Assembly (NCBI GenBank): GCA_035048485.1 | Contig: CM068583.1 | Coordinates: 18,823,341-18,887,340, forward strand | Source of the DNA: Pteria penguin | Lineage: Eukaryota; Mollusca; Bivalvia; Pterioida; Pteriidae | Direction: 5' to 3' | DNA: 64,000 bases | Program-made: the position numbers and the translations under genes | Part shown: piece after piece, positions 41,947-55,300 of the stretch | Position numbering within the stretch: position 1 is the first letter of the stretch | Layout of the letters: each line of letters begins with the position of its first letter | The notes under the pieces: generated by a model | Told to the model about the DNA's origin: nothing | Databases searched by the model: none | What the model saw: only the letters and a program-made list of their open reading frames with translations

Positions 41947-42107
41947 TCAGAAAGAGTTCTTTCTAACAAGTTTTATAGATTTGACATGTTTAACCAATGT
42001 ATAACAAGTAACTGAAATAATGCATAAATCAACCTTTAGCTTAAGTTTTTTGTAACATTTGTTTCAAAATACAAAAAATTAAAAACCAAAAGCGACCCCT
42101 TTAATGT

Positions 42108-45100
42108 TTAGCAATTGTTCACTCTCACACTGTTTCCGCGATTCAGATTAAGATGATCCATCGCTGTTAGCTTACGTTTCCATAATTTGTCGTCTTCACT
42201 TAAACGTTTTAAGTTATGTATCATAACTTTGTTGTTATGAAGCTTTATCGAGAGGTAGATGCCGTACGTCATTGCAGCAATGAACCCGCTGCCTAGGAGA
42301 CCAATTATCATGATCAAAATAAATTTATCCCAACACAGCTCGGACTCGTCTAGCACTTCTGAAAATGTATGAAAAATAAATTTATAAATCTCAGTAACCT
42401 ATGTTAAATAATACAAATAAAAGATATTGATCTGATATCCACAACTCGAAGTTGAAGAAACACAACAATCCATATGTAAATAAAATATTAGCAAACCTCT
42501 GTCAAAATATTAGCAAACCTCTGTCAAGACAGAGGTGGGATCAGGTACCATGGAGGAGTAAGCATCCCCCAAAAATTAATAGAGAAAGAAAAGAAATGCT
42601 ATGGGAAAAGAAAAGATAGAAAAAAGATAAAGAAAGAAAGAAAACGACATCCCTAAAGAAAAAAAAACCAAAGACAAAAACATCTGGTTTCACTTTGCGC
42701 TTTTCATTTTTATTTTTGAATTGGATTTTATATTTTGAAAATAAATTATATGTCATCGTTACTTGTGGCATTTCCCCCAAAACTTCTACACTTAATTAAG
42801 CTAGAATCAGTTTGTCATTTCAAATAATGATTAAATACCTTGACTCAGTTCACTGATAAGCATTACTGGTGAGTCATATGTATATATTTAATCTTTAATA
42901 ATTTTTCATGTTTGAAATCAACGTACTGATACTTGAATATTCTTCCACAACTTTTATGGTTCTTCCAACATCAAGGAGATCGTTCACTGGCGACTGTCTC
43001 TTCACGCGACTGCTGTACTTGCCCATGGACAGAGTGTGTATTTTGTCGTGGGCGTCTACGATAAGCGTGTCCGATTTGTCTTGGTCGTCTAATGTTCTCT
43101 TCTTTCTGCCATATCCATTGTGAACGCCGTCACAAACTGACTACAAAAAGGAAATAATGCATATATACTTACTAAAAACTATACTGTACTTTTCAGAGCG
43201 CTGATGCATCATAACTTGGCACATTTCATTATCAATGTTTGCGTGCCCAGTTTATAATCATAGTTGAAAAAATATCCAACTATAACGAAGAGCATTACAT
43301 TATAAATCAACGACATTTAACACATCTAAAACCTAGGTCAGTATTTATGCTTCTGAAGCACGTTAAACAAAAATCAATCATTAATCAATCAACCAGAGGA
43401 TATTTACAACTCTAGTATTCAATTATTCGAATGAGAATTGGAGATAACAACACATTTAAAAGTCATTTTTCAACTTACTTCGATTCTGAGATATATGGGA
43501 ATTTCTCGGTAATTTAGCAGGCATTTTTCTTTACTTATGTATTGAACCATCAGCAATGCTGATGAGGGTTTCATACCCAACACAACATATTAATGGAGTA
43601 CCATGATTAGAAGTAATAGGTGATGTAATTTTGGATTTTTAGTGACTCACATAATTCACACGAACACCTAGTTTATTGCCTCAGCGGCCCATGAATAAGA
43701 ACAAACGAAAACAAGACTTACATGCATTTCAAAATGTGTAAGACTTACTATTATTACCTACCGGCATGCAATAACCTTGACAAAGTTTGATAATACACGT
43801 GAAGTTGATAAGAACGGCACCAGCCTCCAAAGTTGTTGGACGAAATGCTCCGAACTCGCTCAATAAATGACCCTGCTTATACTTCCAAAAATTTGGGAAT
43901 AATTCTGCATCTGTGGTACAGCTGCGAAAAAAAACCTCCTAAATATTATATAATTTTCTCATTCCTTATGGAATTGGGATGAATGATTCTTCAATTCTTT
44001 GTGACCAATTTTAAAAGCCCTGTATTTAAAAGTGATAATAACGTAGCCCTTTACCAATGACGTATTTTGAGATGATATGTTGCATTTCATAATAACATTG
44101 AAAAGATCTTGAGGATTTAATCTAAAATATCAATGGTGCCCTCTTCAAAGACGCTTGTATTCAATTCTTAAAGCTAAATGACTGTTATGTATCATATCTA
44201 CATTAACCAAGGACAATTTTCTATAGCATAAATGGTTGACTATACGATGTAACAATTTTGATTCTACAAAACTAAAGTTAAAAATGATTAACAGTACTCA
44301 CTAATTATTGATTAAGGTTATCCCGGAAGCAACACAATACTTTGCTTTAATGTCAAAATCAGCTGTAAAATAAAGATATTATCGCATGGAAAGAAGTCAG
44401 ACAATATTTTTAAAAGGAGTGAATAGTCAGTATAGAACAGAACGAGGAATATTCTACACCATATATGACATTAGTTAATCTCCTTTGACATATACTTTAC
44501 CTGTGTATTGCGATCCTAACTGCAAGCTGAGTATCAGTTTATCGCTTAACTTGATCTCGCGTCCACTGACTTCCTCGTCTGCTAAAGCTTTAAAGAACTT
44601 CATTGTCACTTCCGGTCTCGTTGTAAGATTTAACCCAGAGTTGTCCTCTTTCCTTTTTTGAAAGTGCAATTGTGGAATCGAAAGAGCATTTTGAATTTCC
44701 ATATGGTAGAATATTTTACATTTCATTTAAAATTATGAAATTGATGATAGTATTCAAAGTGAGAGTACATAAAGGTTATGTGAGAGTACATAAAGGTTAT
44801 GTGAGTAAAATGTAATGATTACGCGGATTACATATGATGTGTTTTCACCAAACTTAAATCCTCAAAGAAGTAAGGTCGACCGGTAAAAAAACTATAAGAA
44901 CTACATGTATGTCAGTTTACTTATACTGTCGCATTATGTAATTAAATGTTTGAACCAAAGATAATGGAAAGCCAATCTTTTATTAATTGTAAGAACTTAC
45001 TGAGCGTCAATGATATTTGATGCCACCAGATCAGATGTGTCTGCTACACACAATACCGGAATGCGTTTATCGTTTCCGGTTTGGTAACTCTTTTTCTGTT

Positions 45101-47955
45101 GTATTATTACCCGGATGATCATCTCCTGTAATAACATCGATAAGATAAGGTTGATTGGCAGAGAAAGTATTGGATTGAAGTCAAATGGGGTGGAATGTGG
45201 AACAATAATCATAAGTGGGATGAAGTGAGGGCGGAGGAGTTTCAGTGGAATTGCATAGAGAGAAAAAAATGGAATAAACTGCAATGTGTGTAGTTTGTGG
45301 AGAGTAATGATGTACTGACGAATCTTATCTGGTGCAGAACATCGCTCGGAAAGGGGTAAGTTAAATGAAAGTCAGTGGTAAATAGATTTATTCCAATGTT
45401 CTTACTGAATTCAGACAGCATGTGTTTCGCAACGATTTCCGGTGTTTGAAAATGGGACGATTTCTCGTGCTCTACACGCAAAGTTCTTTTTTTGTGTGTG
45501 TATATCATTTAAAGGCAAACAGGAAACAAGATTTGATATTGTATTAAACAGTTATTTCAAACATAGTTGAAATAAAAGAAGACGTTTGTAAACAATTTTT
45601 GACCCGGAAATACTGTAAAATCGGAATGTAAAGATGATGGATAAATCCAAACCATAAGTCCGAAAATCATGAATCCAAAGCACATACAAATTTAGTGAAA
45701 ATGAAAAGCAAATAGTAAACAACGAAAAATGTCTACTTGATGAGCATATGTGAACCCCTCAAGATGGAGTAAGATCAGTTGCCCGGGGAGAGTGAGCATC
45801 TCCTGTTTGGTACCAACACCCGCCACATATACCCAGTAGAAAGAGTCAAATCGTGTAAATTCCATATAAATATATATGGAGAAATCAAAGTAGGTAACCT
45901 TCTAGTATAGAGGGTGTCAAATCAAGCCAGAAAACATTAAATATTAAAGGAACATTAATTATATTAGTTGATTAGGTTAACAATCAAGCAAATAGGAATA
46001 TATAAAAACAGTATACTATGTAATGAAACTTAAGACTTAGAGTGCAATATTTCGTTATAATTCAGTTTAAAGTATGTACGTTTCGGGTTACAATACGCCA
46101 CCATCAGTGATTCTGAAATCGAACAAAACATCAAACTAATAGTGAGCCAGTAGACACTTATCAACTGACAGGATAGGGAAACATGTGTGATGGTGAATAA
46201 TGATTCTATATAGTTATCCATCTTACCCATTGTATATTGCACTGGTCAAAATCAAACCGGTATTCAGTCACGCTTTGGGAGGTATCAAAACGGCATTTTT
46301 CATCCTCCCCTTGAACATAGATGATGCCATTGTCTGCCGCTCCCGTTACATTGACGACGAGTTTGTTCAACGTACAGCTCAGGACAGTCACTGAAGAAAG
46401 TTACGAAGATCTTTTCATATGATAGGTACACAAATGTCAGTAATAAGGAATCAGGCACTCAGAAGAGAAGAAAAATGATGGGGTACTTCACAAGAGTCGA
46501 GAAAAACGAATATAACAAAAGGCAGAATTTTGATGCTATCTACTTTTCAATTTAAGATTAAAGATTGATTGATTGATTGATTGATTATTGTTTTACGTCA
46601 CTCCACGATTATTTCACGTATATGGTGACGGCATCTGCCGGATGCATTGCATACAAATTTAGACCTTTAAAACGGACCCACCCGAAGCAGTGAGGGATCT
46701 TTTACGTGCCACGCCTACCGTGACACGGGACCTCGGTTTTCACTGTCTCATCCGAAAGACAGAACACCGGTGTGCCCAGGACGGGAGTCGAACCCGGGAC
46801 CTCTCGATCACGAGCCGAGGACCTTATCCACTAGGCCACACCGGCTTTAAGATTAAAGAGGTGTTAACATCATTAACTGCAATTTGAAAAAAAGATACAC
46901 ATGTACATATATAACTGGCCTAGGAAGCAAACATCTGATATAGAGTGGGGGCGCTAAGAAGATAGGCTTTGTAATATAAATAGATATATAAATAAATGAG
47001 AAAAATATCCGGCTCGCTATATTCAGGTTATCTACAATTTCAGGTTCTCAACTTTATTTTTCTTCTTGGCATTTTATTATTTATGGTCTAACAAAGTCCT
47101 CCTAAGGATTTAAATATCTTTCAAAGTAACAATGAAAAATAGGTAAATAAATAAATTATTGAATAAATAGATAGATAAATGGTATATTCAAAGCCTTATC
47201 TTGACTACAAAACGATCCATAATTGAACGATTATTGTCGAACTTTCGGCAATATCAAACTTATTTCATCAACTGAATTTTCATACTTATCTTAAACTATT
47301 AAGCGACATATATTACAATAAACCAATAGGCATTTCTTACGCCAGGTTACTTGACCTCATCTTGGGAATTCAAAATGATTTTTAGTTTGTTCTGAATTAT
47401 ATCTAGGTTCTTAGAATGCATTTTTGCAAGTTATTGGTGTTTATGTGCTACTTTAAGAACAAAATAAATAAATAAATAAAATAAAATGATAATAATGATA
47501 AAAAATAAAAACAAAAAATAAAAAAGACTATCTAATAATGATTTACAAAGATTTTGATATATAATTGCGAATGCTCTTGTTGGATATATTAAGAAGAATA
47601 AACAGAAGTTTTTTATTGTGAAATAACTGGTTGCTTCCTTATAGAACCATAAACAGCACACATATCAACAATGCTTTTTAAAAAGGGTTGCGAGCTACCC
47701 GAGATTTATAAAGGAACTACCGACTTAACAAAGCATCGTTTTGTTGGGAAAATTTGGAATACAAAATGACATTTTAGTAAAATTGGCTGGATGAAAAGGT
47801 AAGTAATAGCAACGACCATTTTCTGACGTCGACAGTTTAACAATGTAGCTATTATAAAACATAAAAATATGCTTACGTTTCGGATCGAACGTCGTTGATG
47901 TCATCGACACATGTATATATGCACCCAATAGGAGCAATATCTGTCTTGTCTTCAT
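42108..47955 (-). CDS. Gene E: membrane-anchored zona pellucida (ZP) domain protein
   Basis: Eight exons on the minus strand: 47955-47877, 46390-46227, 45125-45001, 44652-44501, 44362-44302, 43921-43762, 43140-42933, 42358-42108; phases 1,0,2,1,2,0,1; 399 aa. Residues 1-19 are a signal peptide (MKTRQILLLLGAYIHVSM). The ZP-N half has four Cys and the GIIYVQGEDEKC motif. The ZP-C half has six Cys, including CTTDAELFPNFWK and CIIKLCQGYC. It is followed by a furin-type site GRKKR, a second basic site SRVKRQ, one membrane span (FILIMIIGLLGSGF...) and a basic cytoplasmic tail ending VRVNNC. ZP proteins polymerise outside the cell after cleavage at such sites. Intron 1 (1.5 kb) could hide more exons. 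Confidence 0.86.
45630..45850 (-). repeat. Dispersed repeat, inverted copy of 15885-16080
   Basis: The reverse complement matches 15885-16080, including GATGATGGATAAATCCAAACC and GAGAGTGAGCATCTCCTG. It lies in the intron between ZP exons 2 and 3. Confidence 0.65.
46564..46846 (-). mobile_element. tRNA-derived SINE
   Basis: Full-length copy with a (TGAT)n tail at 46564-46583 and the tRNA-like head at the right end (B box in GGGAGTCGAACCCGGGACC). It lies in intron 1 of gene E. Confidence 0.88.
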
Positions 47956-50629
47956 TTCGATTCTATAATGTAAAATGAAAAATCATGATGACGTCTTCGT
48001 TATTTCTGTAATGGGTTTTAAGATTTATAACTCGAAAACAAAGTCCTATAAAACAAGGTTCGTCAAATCTTGATAAAACGTTATGTGGCTCAATTTAATT
48101 TTAATGCCATAATATTTTTACTTTACCATACGTGTTTATATACGTCGCACTTAATATATTTTTATTACCATAATGTTTTTCTGCATTACCACACATGTTT
48201 ATATATTTTATGACATCTCATCTTGAGACACTTGTTAACCCTTGAACTCTATATGAAGGAATATTCATATTTTTAAATGTGTATCCTTTGATTATTCCCT
48301 GTTGCGGTGAATGGGAAGGTGGGCCCATAAACCTGTTAACCACACCAATTGATTGACTATTGTCATATCACATGAGCATCCTAAGCAATACTGTATATTT
48401 TCTTGGTGACTTTTGTCATACGGCTGAATCAGAAAAAAGAGGAGTTACTGGCTCAGTTATGTGGCAGAAGTCACCATAGAGCTATACAGTACATGAATAT
48501 AAATAATATACTAGAACATATATCACAGGAACTATTTTCTTCCTTATTATTATATTGAACTTAAGACTGTAGTTATATATTCTTGGTGACTTCTGTCATA
48601 CGGCTTCCACATTTTATACTGAACTTAAAACTATAGTTAATCAGCTATCATGATTCCCGTTCCTTTAAACCTATTTATTTCAATAACAGTTATAGATTAT
48701 AAGTAATCATGAAATGAAGATTTAAAGAGTTTTGTTTTTAATATTAATGAGTTTCAACCCTAATGTGAAAGGATTTCCAGTTTATTTTTGAGTTTCTTAC
48801 CTGACAAAAATATATCAACAATGGCCAACTGAAGGTTACGTACAATGCATGTACCTTAACTGATTTTTTAGCTTAAAAGTGTACAGGATATATACTAAAT
48901 CTATCGAGATATATTGCTTATATCTTAATCATGACTTCAATACCTTGAAGAACAGATTAGTTGTTAGTTTTTATTTTCAGCCTGAACTATTTAAATACTG
49001 AATAAAAATGTTATGCAGGTTAGAATCTTTAGAAGAAACAGAATCCAATATTAGATTACACATTAAAAATTCTTGAAATTTGCGACTTCTGTAATGTCAT
49101 GCGTAGGGATCACAATGAAAAATAAAATATTTCTCATTTTTATCTGAAGTTGTTAAATATAAGAACGTATTACATATAACATGTACTTATTTTATAGGTT
49201 CACGTTGCTCTGAAGTGAATTGATTACGTAAAGAAGCTTGTTTAAAAAAACTTAAACTATCTGTGAATTTTTATCTTTATATCCTGATAAATTAACATAA
49301 AGTGCTATAAGAATGTTCACAATTTCTCTACACAATGTGCGTATCTACATAAACAAGGGGCTAAAAAAATTACACTGCTGCATGTCTCCGATCACAAGAT
49401 ATATACAATAATCCATAAACAGCTCGGGGGATTTTTTCAGTCGTTAATCTCCGTAATATGTGACGTCTGAAGTTGTACCAATGCTACCTTTCCTTGGGTT
49501 TAATTATAAGGTTAATGTTTGCATTGTGACGTCAAAGTAAAATGACGTTAAAAGTTGTACAACAAGTTGTACAGGAAGCCTTTACTTTATTCGGATTTTG
49601 TCGTAAAATCGGGCGAATGGATATTTTTAGAAGATATCTCTCAGAGAAATACTGAAGTAGAAGTAGCAGTAATTTTTATGAATTTTATAACAATTCCATT
49701 TTGACTTTAAGAAAATGCAAAATACCCCAGCATTCTAATAGCACTTTAAACATATGGATACTTTTTATAATCAGATAATGTGAACAAATTACTGAAGATA
49801 CACAAAGAAATAAATTGCTGTTCAGCATTGTATTTGATAAATCATAATGTCAGATTGCCCAATATAAGATTACTATTAATCCCAAATAATGAGATATATT
49901 ATTCAAATTACTTATCTTAATGTAAAATACGAAAGTAACTGATGTCACATGACTATGGCACTAACAACAATATACCACAGTGGACATTCTTAAGTCTTCT
50001 TTTTAAATCCAGATGCACTATACATATGCTGAAAGTAACAGATTTAGTAACTTTTGTCATTATTGACATAGCTTTCTGTAATAAATGTAGAAAATGTAAT
50101 AAATGTAGAAAATGAAGTGTTTACCATTTACTTGGGATTTGCTTGGTCCGTACTATTCCACATCTTAGATAGCTATCACTCTTTGCTATGTAGTATACAT
50201 TGTCTATACATTGGACTTAACATTGTTTACGATCGTTAATAATACAGTATCAATATGTATTCCGATAATTCAGTTGATCCAAATATAATTAATTCATTAT
50301 TGACGTAAATAGATTAGAAATAAAGCATATATGACTGAATATGCGATATCGATAAAAGGTGATTCAGTCTCAGGGAATAGTATTTCAGATGAGTGATGTG
50401 GTAGTCCATTCATACCATGCCCATTTTGTCTGTCATAAATACCAAAGTCCTGTCAATACTAGTAAAATTTGTAACGTTATAGAAAAACAACGTACTTTTG
50501 TGTGTAAACAACGAAGAAGTACCGATCACTTATCCAGTGTCGAAGTCTAAATGGGAAGGCTAAATTATGAAATGTTCCATACATGTTGACTACATATAAT
50601 GTATACTTATGTACTGTTTAAGAACTTTC
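47956..50629. other. No gene seen upstream of gene E
   Basis: Apart from the Penelope-like fragments (48110-48535, and a short CTTGGTGACTTCTGTCATAC piece at 48583-48602) and an R2 remnant at 49915-49985, I see no exon or RNA gene. The ZP gene promoter should lie in the first few hundred bases, but no TATA box is convincing. Confidence 0.45.
48110..48535. mobile_element. Penelope-like element tail, head-to-head inverted fragments
   Basis: 48110-48445 matches the 3' region of the element at 57660-58030 in direct orientation (GGTGAATGGGAAGGTGGGCC, GTTAACCACACC, GACTTTTGTCATACGGCTGA). From about 48446 the sequence matches 57943-58030 in reverse complement (GGAGTTACTGGCTCAG, GGCAGAAGTCACCAT). Such tandem and inverted partial copies are typical of Penelope-like insertions. 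It is upstream of gene E. Confidence 0.7.
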
Positions 50630-50840
50630 AGTTGGGTAGCCCGTTGGTCTTTGATCTATGTGTTTGGAGTATAATTCGTATTTTTTAATGTATGTCCTTT
50701 AATTGTGGTGAATGGGAAGGTAGGCCCGTAAACCGGTTAACCACATTTGTGGCGTTATTTCAAATGACCACCTAAGCCTATGTCTTTGTTGTTTGCTTTT
50801 CCGTCTGTGATGACTTTTGTCATACGACTGAGTCAGATGT
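50630..50840 (+). mobile_element. Penelope-like element 3' fragment
   Basis: Shares GAATGGGAAGGTAGGCCCGT, AAACCGGTTAACCACA and GACTTTTGTCATACGACTGA with the tail of the element at 57780-58020. It has no coding part. Confidence 0.65.
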
Positions 50841-51339
50841 CTTTCTTTGTATTAAAAAATTACTGTTTTAGATGTTCCCTAAAGTTTGAGAGTAGTAACC
50901 TGTTACCCAAAATAATTTGTTATAAAAGATTCCGTGTATTATTAACTTCTTTTTCTGCTGTCCGCTTAGGACGCCAATGACAACAGATACAACGTATTTT
51001 TTATCCGATTTTACCTTTATGAAATTGCCATTTATTTTTAATTTCCTGCTGAAACTTCCTTAATTTCCTTAATGGAACTTAGTACAGTCACAGTCTGATT
51101 ATATACCACATTTGATTAGCTGATTGCCTTTACTATTACTTTATCCACAACAATTAATTGACAATTTTCGTATCGTACCCATTGAATCGTTGAATTCCAG
51201 AGTTGTAATGGAGTGTAGTATCTTAATAACAGTTTAAGGCATGTTTATGATACGTTTGGCTTTTGTTTTTTGTTTTTTTTTTTACTGTTTTACGTCACTC
51301 CAAGAGTTTTGCACTTATATGATTGCGGTACGTGCTTGT

Positions 51340-51800
51340 TTCATAGTTTCCCCTTAGCTCGCGTTCAAAGGAGATGAGCACGGTTAGCTCCACTTTTACA
51401 TTTTTAAAACAGTATTTTTTTTCTCAAATTGGATAGCCTGTTGGTCTATTATTTACTTTACTCAATATTTTCCCAAGGGTTTTCTGATGGAACATTGCTC
51501 GATATCTTATTGTTTTACTTTTATCTATATACAGATATATAATATAGAGCATAATTTATTGATTTCAAAATGTATGTCCTTTAAGTGTTCTGTAGTTGAG
51601 GTAAGTGGGAAGGCGGACCCGTAAACAAGTAACTAGCGTTATTTCAATTGCCCGTCCTAAGTCATTGCCTCAAAACTGCATTACAATTGATATTTTTGTG
51701 ATGTCTACCTATGTATTTTTTATTTATTTATTATTTTTTTGTTTTTACTTTTTTGTCTGTGATGACTTATGTCATATGGCTGAGTCAGATGTATTTATGC
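51340..51800 (+). mobile_element. Penelope-like element 3' fragment
   Basis: Contains CTTAGCTCGCGTTCA and GAGCACGGTT (compare 57618-57650), GTGGGAAGGCGGACCCGTAA and GACTTATGTCATATGGCTGA. It therefore covers most of the 3' noncoding part of the family. A SINE tail piece (51288-51325) abuts it on the left. Confidence 0.6.
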
Positions 51801-51805
51801 TTTCT

Positions 51806-52143
51806 TCTATGCTACGGACCTTCCTGAAGCACTGAGGGATCTTCTGTGCTGCGGACCTTCTTGAAGCAGTGAAGGATCTTCTATGCTACGCACCTTCCCG
51901 AAGCAGTGAGGGATTTTCTATGCTACGCACCTTCCTGGAGCAGTGAGGGATCTATGCTACGCAACTTCCTGAATTAGTGAGGGATCTTCTATGCTACGGA
52001 CCTTCCTGAAGCAGTGAGGGATCTTCTATGCTACGGACCTTCCTGAAGCAGTGAGGGATCTTCTATGCTTCGGACCTTCCTGAAGCAGTGAGGGATCTTC
52101 TATGCTACGGACCTTCCTGAAGTAGTGAGGGATCTTTTACATG
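51806..52143 (+). repeat. 37-base minisatellite derived from the SINE core
   Basis: Nine tandem units of consensus TCTATGCTACGGACCTTCCT-GAAGCAGTGAGGGATCT. The second half of the unit is the SINE core segment (ACGGACCCACCCGAAGCAGT-GAGGGATCTT). The array continues on the right into a diverged remainder of the same SINE, with ATGCCA, CTCTCATCCGAAGGACA and a tRNA-like end by about 52300. Confidence 0.88.
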
Positions 52144-52359
52144 CCAACGAATGCCATGTCATAGGGCTTACTCTCTCATCCGAAGGACAAATAGGAAGGT
52201 ATAGGATGATAATTCAACCTATATAAGCTCTAGCCGACAATACGAATCGAACCAGATCTACAAATAGGCACAAGTGACTTCTCTACTCATTGGATGGAAA
52301 CCGCAACATGTATACTATACAATTACAGTACATAATAAGTAAAAGTTTTCCTCATTTTA

Positions 52360-55300
52360 TTAACATTTACATTTAGGACATTTGTCGGCTCCAATGACCA
52401 CGCCTTTATTACATGGCGCAACACAACGTAGAGGTGGACACGTCTTGGCGTCAGTAGTGACGACAGGAGCTGCTGTGGTGGTCATTATTACAGGTGCCGC
52501 TGTGGTAGTCATGGTAACTGGTTTCGGAGTCGTTCGTATTTTGGGTAATGTGGGTAATGGGGTTGTAGGTGCAGAGGTAGTGGCTTGTGAAAAAAAGCAT
52601 GATAATGACAGTTTTATTTGATATTTCAGTGGTTATTTCAGTTTTAAGACATAAATGCAAAGATGATGAAATATAGAAAAATGACATATATTAAAATCCA
52701 TAATATGAAATAAAATGATGGCCGCTTTGTTATGTATAGAAATGGATATCATTCTCAATGTATATTAGTTTTCAAATAAGAACATGTCTCTAATAAATGA
52801 AAAAAAAATTGTGCATATTTCACAAATAGAAAATTGTCTTGTTATAATTATATCACACTCCTATTACCTTGGCATTGACAGGATAGACATCCTTGACCAT
52901 TCACAACTACACATTTAGGGTCACACTTGCTGAAGTCAAAAGATGGACAGCCGCCAGCACCGGGAACTGCTGTAGTAACACTCGGAGAGGTGTTGGAAGA
53001 TGGCATTTGAGATGTGGCTAGTAAAAACGAAAAATAAGCAAAGACTGAATGAATTCAGCTTCGTATGAGTAAAGGAATATGTCAGTCAGAAGCGGGGCAC
53101 AGTTAGTGCCCATTGGAATGCCGACAATTTGTTGAAAAACCTTTCCTCCATGCCCATATTAATACATGTCTATATGAAAATAAGGAGTTTGTCAAATATA
53201 AAATCATTTAGTACATTAAAAGGTATATATGTTCTATATTTATTATAACCACTAGGCCGTTGTCACTGCTGGTGGACTTATAGTCCCCGAGCGCATCATA
53301 ACTCTAGTTTTCAGTGCTTTTGTACTGACTTGAAATATATACATAAAAATTTCCGTCATGAAATTATGTAAATCACTCTAAAACTAAGGAGTATCTCCCT
53401 CATGCATAGTTCTGTCCTTAGATTGATTCTTTGGTTCACTTTTTCGGTCATTTTGGTTTCTACACTGCTCTTCAAATATTTATATAATATGGCAGTTCCA
53501 ATCATTCGGCCACGAACACCACTGAAGAGACATAAGTTGTCGAAATGCGCACAAAATTAAAAGGTATATTTGTTCTTTATTTATTAGCACAATTTTAATT
53601 CACGTAGTGCAGTGTTATTGATAGATTACAGCTTTGCGTCACCTCACGAGTATATGATAAAGACATCTTTCTGATGCATGGTACAGATATTTATAACTTT
53701 GCAAGGGGCCCACCCGATGCAGTGATCAGTCTTTTGCCGAGGCTTCTGTTAAAAGGGACGTCGATTTTCGGTGTCTCATCCGAAAGACAGGACACCGATT
53801 AGCCTATGGCGGGAGTCGAACCCAAGACCTCTTTGACAAATTGTAATACCCCTTCACAAACATTATAAACAAAGAAAATAAGAGCAAACAAACAATAAAA
53901 ACCAATGAAAGAAACACAGAATTATGTTGACAAATAGCAACAGATTGCTACATGAAAGACCTATGAAAAATATCCTACCTGAGCAGGAACATGTAAGACA
54001 ACCTTGTGCATCGGTTATAACACATTTAGGGTCACATTTGCTAAAATCAAAGGATGGACATCCTCCTGCACCTGGAACTGCAGTTGTCGGTGCCTTTGTG
54101 ACCGATCCACTAGAGGGTGCTGCTGTTGTAGCTGAATATACATACATGAAATACACTTGATGAACAATGCTATGCGTCATCGCGAATTTTGATAAAAATG
54201 GTATTTAGTCAATAAGTTATAAAAGAAGATGGCTGTATGCCAAAAACTATTTTCTTCGATAATCTACAAAACTTTTGTTATTATTATTCACCCAATAGTT
54301 ACTGACTTGGTTGTGTGGGAGCTTTCCCCTGGGTTTGTACATCCTTATCCCCCCTTTTCATTAAAATGGCTTCAAATATAATAAAATTAAAATACAAATC
54401 TCCTAAAGTTATAATCACACCACTTAGATTGCCCTCTGCGTCCACTCTTCATATACCTGGTATTTCTTGTAGAAAATTATTCGGCACCACTAAAGTTCAT
54501 ATTTCTCCACTTAAAAGTAGTTTCCCTATTAATCGTTCTATCTCATTTTCAAAAACATTCACGCCTATAAATTCTTACAGAGCTGTCAATTCTATACGCA
54601 GAGGGTATTCTAAGATTAATAAGTGCAACGCCAAGAAATGTCTTACTTGCCATCATTTAAGCTGCAAGTCCAATATTGAATCTTCGGTTAATGGAGATAT
54701 ATTTAACACCAAATTAGACAAAGACATAGATTGAAATACTGCCAATGTTATACATGTCATCACTTGAGAAGCTAGAGGATGTGGGGCTCAATATGTCGGG
54801 GAAACTTCTCAAACTTTGAAACAACGTTTTCGGAATCATTCCTATAAAATTCGTAATAATTCACGACGTAAATACCAGAATTTTCTTTATAACCACTTTA
54901 ATAAATACTAACATAATAATAACAATGTGAAAATAACTCCAGTAGAAAATATCTCTAAATTACCAGGTGATACGAAATCAGATGTTAAAAAACGACTTTT
55001 GGAAACCGAGCTCTACTGGATTAAACAACTACAAACCCCATACCCTCTCGGTCTATACGACCAAATATATCGACAAGGTAATATTTCTTCTCGTCAGAAT
55101 AAGATCAATATTTTTACATTAAGACATAAAACTATTAGAAAACGTAGGTCACATGGTCGTCGCCGTAATCGTAACATCAGAAAACGTAATCGTTTAAATA
55201 GGTCATTAAACGATCTTCTATTTATCGCAAAAAATAATGGCCGTCATGAACTTTTGCATGCACTATCTTCTATTCCGGTAAATAAACTGAAACCTATCCT

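Noticed and set aside
43535..43590. CTGATGAGGGT-x-ACCC resembling a hammerhead core
   Set aside because: The sequence after stem II is AACAC, not GAAAC, and no matching stem III or cleavage site is visible.
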